Positions 58,397 through 64,000 of a DNA stretch of 64,000 nucleotides are shown piece after piece. The notes under the pieces were generated by a model. That model was not told the DNA's origin, searched no databases, and saw only the letters and a list, made by a program, of their open reading frames with translations. Each line of letters starts with the position of its first letter. Within the stretch, counting starts at the first letter, position 1. The position numbers and the translations under genes are program-made. This DNA is from Mycobacterium stomatepiae (GTDB lineage: Bacteria; Actinomycetota; Actinomycetes; Mycobacteriales; Mycobacteriaceae). The DNA lies in contig NZ_AP022587.1 of the NCBI RefSeq assembly GCF_010731715.1, positions 2,604,001 to 2,668,000 of the forward strand, given 5' to 3'.

Positions 58397-58708
58397 TCAG
58401 CTGTCGGGTGACTGTCTGGCCACCTCGGGATGGTCGGAGTACCACCGCTCGAAGATCCCGCGTACCCGCCGGTGCTCGACGGCCAGCCAGACCAGGCCCG
58501 CCACCGTGAGCACGATCGCGGCCACCCCCGCGGCCATGCCCTGGCCCTGATGTCCGGTGCCGAAGGCCGCGAGGCTTGCGCACACCGCGACCACGCCGGC
58601 CGCCACCATCAGGTATCCTGGCCAGTGCAATACGTCGATCAGTGATTCGCCGGCGAGTGGCCGCGTCGTCCGCAGATGGTCGACGGGGTCGTGATAGGTG
58701 TCTCCCAT
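58397..58708 (-). CDS. usfY: UsfY-like membrane protein
   Basis: A 103-residue protein beginning MGDTYHDPVDHLRTTRPLAG, the UsfY signature, with two hydrophobic segments (YLMVAAGVVAVCASLAAFG and MAAGVAAIVLTVAGLVWLA) and a charged C-terminus. UsfY is encoded upstream of usfX-sigF in mycobacteria and is associated with SigF, but its function is unknown. ATG 58708 is chosen because it starts the conserved sequence; the frame is open to 59005 inside the next gene. It lies 38 bases after the Rv3289c-like gene. Confidence 0.9.
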   Translation of the reverse strand: MGDTYHDPVDHLRTTRPLAGESLIDVLHWPGYLMVAAGVVAVCASLAAFGTGHQGQGMAAGVAAIVLTVAGLVWLAVEHRRVRGIFERWYSDHPEVARQSPDS

Positions 58709-58746
58709 CGCTGCACGCTCTCCATTTGTAGGGGCCGCATCATTGA

Positions 58747-59133
58747 TTATGAAAGCCCCAGCGCCGGACCCGCAATTGCCGGGACACCCATTGAGACCGT
58801 GACGATCATCAGCGTCAACAAGAACCAGCCCGCGCCGTGCCATCCCCACCAGGTCCCCTCGACGCGCCAGACCCGGTAGGTGCGCAGAAACGCCCACAGG
58901 CCGCCGGCCAACAGGATCAGCGGACCCCCGATGGCAAGCAGGGTTCGCTGCGGCGCGCCGCAGGCCGCCGTGTCCACACCCGTTGCCGGACAGGTGCTGA
59001 CCCATAGGGCCGCCATGACGACGAAACCGACGCCCGCGGCCGCCGCCAAGACGGTGAATTGGATCGCGGCGCGCACCTCGCCGTCTTCGGAACCCAGGCG
59101 ATCACCTCGTGATCGTTCGTCTGCTTTCGGCAT
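58747..59133 (-). CDS. Membrane protein of the SigF locus (Rv3289c-like)
   Basis: A 128-residue protein with three hydrophobic segments (AAIQFTVLAAAAGVGFVVMA; LLAIGGPLILLAGGLWAFL; GWFLLTLMIVTVSMGVPAIA). The pair of cysteines between helices 1 and 2 (TCPATGVDTAACG) could form a disulfide outside the membrane. It is conserved next to usfY in mycobacteria and function is unknown. A weaker SigF-like string, GTGT-N16-GGGTAC on the minus strand, lies at 59202-59226 in the end of lat, which could drive it. Confidence 0.88.
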   Translation of the reverse strand: MPKADERSRGDRLGSEDGEVRAAIQFTVLAAAAGVGFVVMAALWVSTCPATGVDTAACGAPQRTLLAIGGPLILLAGGLWAFLRTYRVWRVEGTWWGWHGAGWFLLTLMIVTVSMGVPAIAGPALGLS

Positions 59134-59197
59134 GAGAACCTCCGCGTGCTGACTGCTTTTAGTTATTCGCCCGCGACGAAGGATTGGTTACGCCTCG

Positions 59198-60547
<1,350 letters not shown>

Positions 60548-60571
60548 ACCGCCCATGCTAGCTTAGTTTTT

Positions 60572-60589
60572 ACGGATTCATGACGGATT
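60572..60589. promoter_or_regulatory. Two ACGGATT direct repeats upstream of lat
   Basis: ACGGATT occurs at 60572-60578 and 60583-60589, 11 bases apart, about one helical turn, within the 53-base gap between lrpA and lat. This could be an activator site for LrpA, but the known Lrp consensus is not matched. Confidence 0.25.
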
Positions 60590-60600
60590 TGTCGTAGCTT

Positions 60601-61053
60601 TTATGGTGCGGGTTGGCGATCACTGTAAAAAGTATTGAGAATGATGGTGCTTCGGGTCTGGACGTTCGCCGTGGTCCGGATCCGCTGCAGCAGATCCTCG
60701 AGCGCCCGCGGGGACGCGACGCGCACCAGCAGGACGTAGCTTTCCTCGCCGGCCACCGAGTGGCACGCTTCGATCTCCTCGATGTGCGCCAGGCGGGCGG
60801 GCGCATCATCTGGTTGGGAAGGATCGAGAGGAGTGATGGCCACGAACGCCGATAGCAGGTACCCGACGGCCTCGGGGTTGATCCGCGCCGAGTATCCCGA
60901 GACCACGCCGCGGGCCTCCAGCCGGCGCACCCGCGACTGGACCGCCGAGACCGACAGCCCGGCGCTCGCGGCCAGCTCCGCCAGCGTCGCGCGGCCGTCC
61001 GCGACCAGCCGGCGCACCAGGATCCGGTCGATGTCGTCGAGCGACTCACTCAT
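60601..61053 (-). CDS. lrpA: Lrp/AsnC-family regulator LrpA
   Basis: A 150-residue feast/famine regulator, orthologue of Rv3291c, which controls lat in M. tuberculosis and responds to amino acids. The N-terminal helix-turn-helix reads RATLAELAASAGLSVSAVQS, followed by RVRRLEARGVVSGYSARINP. The C-terminal RAM domain includes HIEEIEACHSVAGEESYVLL and VASPRALEDLLQRIRTTANV. It is divergent from the HglS-like gene across only 15 bases, so one binding event could control lrpA, lat and the hglS-pcd pair. Confidence 0.95.
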   Translation of the reverse strand: MSESLDDIDRILVRRLVADGRATLAELAASAGLSVSAVQSRVRRLEARGVVSGYSARINPEAVGYLLSAFVAITPLDPSQPDDAPARLAHIEEIEACHSVAGEESYVLLVRVASPRALEDLLQRIRTTANVQTRSTIILNTFYSDRQPAP

Positions 61054-61068
61054 GGCCGAGAATTATCC

Positions 61069-62316
61069 ATGAGCCGCGTCAAGAGGCTGGTGACCTGGCA
61101 GCTTCGCGAGCGCTTCGCCGCGGGGCTTTCGGCCATGTACGCCGGCGAGGTGCCCGCCTACGGCACGCTGGTCGAGGTCAGCGGGCAGGTCAACGCCGAC
61201 TACGCGGCACGCCATCCGGGTGCCGAACGACTGGGCTCGCTGGCACGGGTCACCGCCGAACGGCACGGCGCCATCCGGGTGGGCAGCCCGGCCGAACTGG
61301 CCGCCGTCGCCGACTTGTTCGCTGCGTTCGGCATGCTGCCGGTCGGGTACTACGACCTGCGCAGCGCCCGCTCGCCGGTTCCGGTGGTATCGACGGCTTT
61401 TCGGCCGATCGACGCAAACGAGCTGGCCCGCAATCCTTTTCGGGTGTTCACGTCGATGCTGGCCACCCGCGATGCGCGGTACTTCGATCCCGACCTGCGC
61501 ACCCGCGTCGAGGCGTTCGTCGCCCGCCGTGAGCTGTTCGACCCCGCGCTGCTCGATCGGGCGCGCCTCATCGCCGCCGAGGGCGCCTGCGACGCCGAGG
61601 AAGCCGACGCGTTCGTCGCCGCCGCGGTGGGCGCGTTCGCGCTGTCGCGTGAACCCATCAACAAGTCCTGGTACGACGAGCTGTCGCGGGTCTCCGCGGT
61701 GGCCGCCGACATCGCAGGAGTGTGTTCCACTCACATCAACCATCTGACGCCGCGCGTCCTGGATATCGACGAGCTGTACCGGCGGATGACCGGGCGCGGC
61801 ATCACGATGATCGATGCCATCCAGGGCCCGCCCCGCACCGACGGACCCGCGGTGTTGTTGCGCCAGACGTCGTTTCGCGCGCTCGCCGAACCGTGCCTGT
61901 TTCGCGGCCGGGACGGCACGGTCACTTCGGGCAGTCTGCGGGTCCGCTTCGGTGAGGTCGAGGCGCGGGGTGTGGCGCTGACCACGCGCGGGCGGGAGCG
62001 CTACGACGCGGCGATGGCTCACCTCGTTGGGGAAGCCGATCCGGCCCGAGTCTGGGCCGAGCACTTCCCGGCGACCGACGCCGAGATGGCCGCCGACGGG
62101 CTGGCCTACTACCGCGGCGGCGACCCGGCGGCACCGATCGTCTACGAAGATTTCCTGCCGGCCTCGGCGGCGGGCATCTTCCGGTCCAATCTGGACCGCG
62201 ACACCCGGGCGGCGGGCGGCATCGACAACTCCGGATACGACGCCGAGTGGCTGGCCGGCGCGATCGGCCACCATATCCATGACCCCTACGTCCTATACGA
62301 GGAGGCTTGCGCATGA
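61069..62316 (+). CDS. DUF1338 2-oxoadipate dioxygenase/decarboxylase (HglS-like)
   Basis: A 415-residue protein of the family whose Pseudomonas member HglS converts 2-oxoadipate to D-2-hydroxyglutarate using Fe(II) and oxygen. The likely metal ligands are His66 in ERHGAIRVG, His225 in THINHLTPR and Glu274 in RQTSFRALAEP. The match is to DUF1338 motifs by memory. Orthologue of Rv3292. It overlaps pcd by ATGA. Together with Lat and Pcd it would carry lysine carbon through aminoadipate to 2-hydroxyglutarate, with an aminoadipate transaminase still missing from the cluster. Confidence 0.88.
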   Translation: MSRVKRLVTWQLRERFAAGLSAMYAGEVPAYGTLVEVSGQVNADYAARHPGAERLGSLARVTAERHGAIRVGSPAELAAVADLFAAFGMLPVGYYDLRSARSPVPVVSTAFRPIDANELARNPFRVFTSMLATRDARYFDPDLRTRVEAFVARRELFDPALLDRARLIAAEGACDAEEADAFVAAAVGAFALSREPINKSWYDELSRVSAVAADIAGVCSTHINHLTPRVLDIDELYRRMTGRGITMIDAIQGPPRTDGPAVLLRQTSFRALAEPCLFRGRDGTVTSGSLRVRFGEVEARGVALTTRGRERYDAAMAHLVGEADPARVWAEHFPATDAEMAADGLAYYRGGDPAAPIVYEDFLPASAAGIFRSNLDRDTRAAGGIDNSGYDAEWLAGAIGHHIHDPYVLYEEACA

Positions 62317-63830
62317 TCGATAAGTTGCGCGCCCGGGCCCGTGCCGCCCTGCAGGCGATCGGCACCGACGTCAGCCTCGGCGAGCCGGGCGGGCCCGGCC
62401 TGGCCGCCAGCACGCCGATCACCGGTGAGGTGCTTTTCACCGTCGCGCCGGCCTCCGGCGAGCAGGCCGACCGCGCCGTCGCCGCGGCCGCCGAGGCTTT
62501 TGCGACGTGGCGCATGACCCCCGCCCCGGTACGCGGTGCGCTGGTGGCCCGGCTCGGCGAGTTGCTCGCCGAGCACAAGAACGACCTCGCGACGCTGGTG
62601 ACCCTCGAGGTCGGCAAGATCACCTCCGAGGCCCTGGGCGAAGTGCAGGAGATGATCGACATCTGCCAGTTCGCCATCGGCCTGTCGCGCCAGCTCTACG
62701 GCAAGACGATTGCCTCGGAGCGCCCCGGCCACCGGCTGGCCGAAACCTGGCATCCGCTCGGCGTGGTCGGCGTGATCACCGCGTTCAACTTCCCGGTCGC
62801 GGTCTGGGCGTGGAACACCGCGGTGGCCCTGGTCTGCGGCGACACCGTGGTGTGGAAACCGTCGGAGCTGACGCCGTTGACGGCGCTGGCGTGCCAGGCG
62901 CTGATCGGACGGGCCGCCGCCGACGTCGGCGCGCCGCCCGCGGTGAGCGGGCTGGTGCTGGGCGATCGGGACCTGGGCGAGCGGCTGGTCGACGACCCAC
63001 GGGTCGCACTGCTGTCCGCGACCGGTTCGGTGCGGATGGGCCAGCAGGTCGGCCCGCGGGTGGCCGCGCGCTTCGGGCGGGCGCTGCTGGAGCTCGGCGG
63101 CAACAACGCGGCGATCGTGACGCCGTCGGCCGATCTGGATCTGGCCGTGCGCGCCATCGTCTTCGCCGCGGCCGGCACTGCCGGGCAACGCTGCACCAGC
63201 CTGCGCCGGCTGATCGTGCATCGCTCGGTGGCCGACTTGTTCGTGCAGCGGGTGGCGTCCGCTTTCAAGCAGCTGCCGATCGGCGACCCCTCGGCACCCG
63301 ACACGCTGATCGGCCCACTGATTCACGAGACCGCCTACCGCGACATGGTGGGCGCGCTCGAACAGGCGCGCGCCGAGGGCGGCACGGTGTTCGGCGGCGA
63401 CCGCCAGGACGCGTCGGCCGACGAGCATCCCAGCGCCTACTACGTCGCGCCGGCCGTGGTGCGGATGCCCGCACAGACCGACATCGTCGCCGCCGAGACG
63501 TTCGCGCCGATTCTCTACGTGCTGACCTACGACGAGCTGGACGAGGCGATCGCGCTCAACAACGGCGTGCCGCAAGGGCTCTCGTCGGCCATCTTCACCA
63601 CCGACCTGCGGGAGGCCGAGCGATTCTTGGACGGGTCCGATTGCGGTATCGCCAACGTCAATATCGGCACGTCGGGGGCCGAAATCGGTGGTGCGTTCGG
63701 CGGCGAGAAGCAAACCGGGGGCGGGCGGGAATCCGGGTCGGACGCGTGGAAGGCCTACATGCGACGCGCCACCAACACCGTCAACTACTCGAGCGAGCTG
63801 CCGTTGGCTCAAGGTGTGGAGTTCGGATAA
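62313..63830 (+). CDS. pcd: Piperideine-6-carboxylate/aminoadipate semialdehyde dehydrogenase Pcd
   Basis: A 505-residue NAD-dependent aldehyde dehydrogenase, orthologue of Rv3293, expected to oxidise the product of Lat to alpha-aminoadipate. Motifs are GVVGVITAFNFPVAVWAWNT, VWKPSELTPLTALACQALIG, the glutamate in LLELGGNNAAIV, and the nucleophile in AGTAGQRCTSLRRLIV (Cys of RCTSLRR). ATG 62313 overlaps the upstream stop and has GAGGAGG 7 bases before it; a TTG at 62307 is possible. Second gene of the hglS-pcd unit. Confidence 0.95.
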   Translation: MIDKLRARARAALQAIGTDVSLGEPGGPGLAASTPITGEVLFTVAPASGEQADRAVAAAAEAFATWRMTPAPVRGALVARLGELLAEHKNDLATLVTLEVGKITSEALGEVQEMIDICQFAIGLSRQLYGKTIASERPGHRLAETWHPLGVVGVITAFNFPVAVWAWNTAVALVCGDTVVWKPSELTPLTALACQALIGRAAADVGAPPAVSGLVLGDRDLGERLVDDPRVALLSATGSVRMGQQVGPRVAARFGRALLELGGNNAAIVTPSADLDLAVRAIVFAAAGTAGQRCTSLRRLIVHRSVADLFVQRVASAFKQLPIGDPSAPDTLIGPLIHETAYRDMVGALEQARAEGGTVFGGDRQDASADEHPSAYYVAPAVVRMPAQTDIVAAETFAPILYVLTYDELDEAIALNNGVPQGLSSAIFTTDLREAERFLDGSDCGIANVNIGTSGAEIGGAFGGEKQTGGGRESGSDAWKAYMRRATNTVNYSSELPLAQGVEFG

Positions 63831-63876
63831 ACGCAGTCTGAATTATGGCCGGCCCTTCGTGAGTACTATCTGACAC

Positions 63877-64000
63877 ATGCCAACGGCTAGGAGGCGGCTG
63901 TCCCCTGAGGATCGGCGCGCCGAACTGCTTGCGTTAGGGGCGGAAGTCTTCGGGAAGCGGCCGTACGACGAGGTCCGCATCGACGAGATCGCCGAGCGCG
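63877..64000 (+). CDS. TetR-family regulator (5' end only)
   Basis: The window ends after 41 codons. MPTARRRLSPEDRRAELLAL, then GAEVFGKRPYDEVRIDEIAE, is the start of a TetR helix-turn-helix domain. By position it should be the Rv3295 orthologue. The gene starts 46 bases after pcd on the same strand. No effector domain is visible. Confidence 0.85.
   Translation, partial: MPTARRRLSPEDRRAELLALGAEVFGKRPYDEVRIDEIAER

Overview
The window is a high-G+C actinobacterial chromosome segment from a Mycobacterium, most likely a non-tuberculous species. The evidence is the near-unbroken run of genes matching M. tuberculosis H37Rv lpqB to pcd (Rv3244c to about Rv3295, gene order recalled from memory), a PPE protein, mycobacterial families (WhiB2, DUF1490/PacL, AccE5, UsfY, LCP ligase) and dense 4-nt ATGA/GTGA stop-start overlaps. 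Species assignment is inference.

Layout. 1-6577 (minus): LpqB-MtrB-MtrA envelope/cell-cycle two-component module, thymidylate kinase and S-adenosylhomocysteine hydrolase. 6695-9113: alkane hydroxylation operon (AlkB, two rubredoxins, TetR regulator), then an APC permease divergent from an FAD monooxygenase. 12032-15785: ManA, a TobH-like SIS protein and ManB, which make mannose-1-phosphate. 15887-17323: DUF3499 protein, degenerate zincin-like protein, WhiB2. 17614-22103 (plus): F420 genes fbiA-fbiB, the orphan adenine methyltransferase MamA, and a Nudix hydrolase. 22163-23017 is a DUF559/Vsr-like nuclease gene whose two ends carry the same 59-bp palindromic element. 23116-25994 (minus): GDP-mannose pyrophosphorylase, WbbL rhamnosyltransferase and RmlD (cell-wall linker). 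26092-30898 (plus): Lcp1, a TIGR03089 protein, PacL1 and the metal exporter CtpC.

30908-36227 is an accessory block absent from this position in H37Rv: a frameshifted PPE-PPW gene, a second FAD monooxygenase, a YbaB-like protein and a TIGR00027 methyltransferase. Two near-identical Fur-box-like palindromes lie upstream of pacL1-ctpC and upstream of the PPE gene, suggesting shared metal control. Then come a class III CoA-transferase, a SulP-carbonic anhydrase fusion, and an extra minus-strand signalling operon (REC-PP2C phosphatase with a frameshift, CHASE3 histidine kinase, single-domain response regulator). 43324-48289: FadE25, PurE/PurK, GtrA-like and PH-domain proteins, BirA. A KstD-like flavoprotein is inserted before accD5. 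49933-56278: acyl-CoA carboxylase AccD5/AccE5/AccA3 with Maf, PNPOx-like, SseA and SufE-like genes.

56475-59133 holds the SigF stress locus: a STAS anti-anti-sigma gene convergent with sigF, then rsbW(usfX), usfY and an Rv3289c-like membrane protein, with a good SigF-type promoter in front of rsbW. 59198-63830 is a complete lysine catabolic set (Lat, LrpA, HglS-type DUF1338 enzyme, Pcd) running from lysine to 2-hydroxyglutarate. A TetR gene is cut by the right edge. No tRNA, rRNA, CRISPR array, transposase or phage gene was seen.
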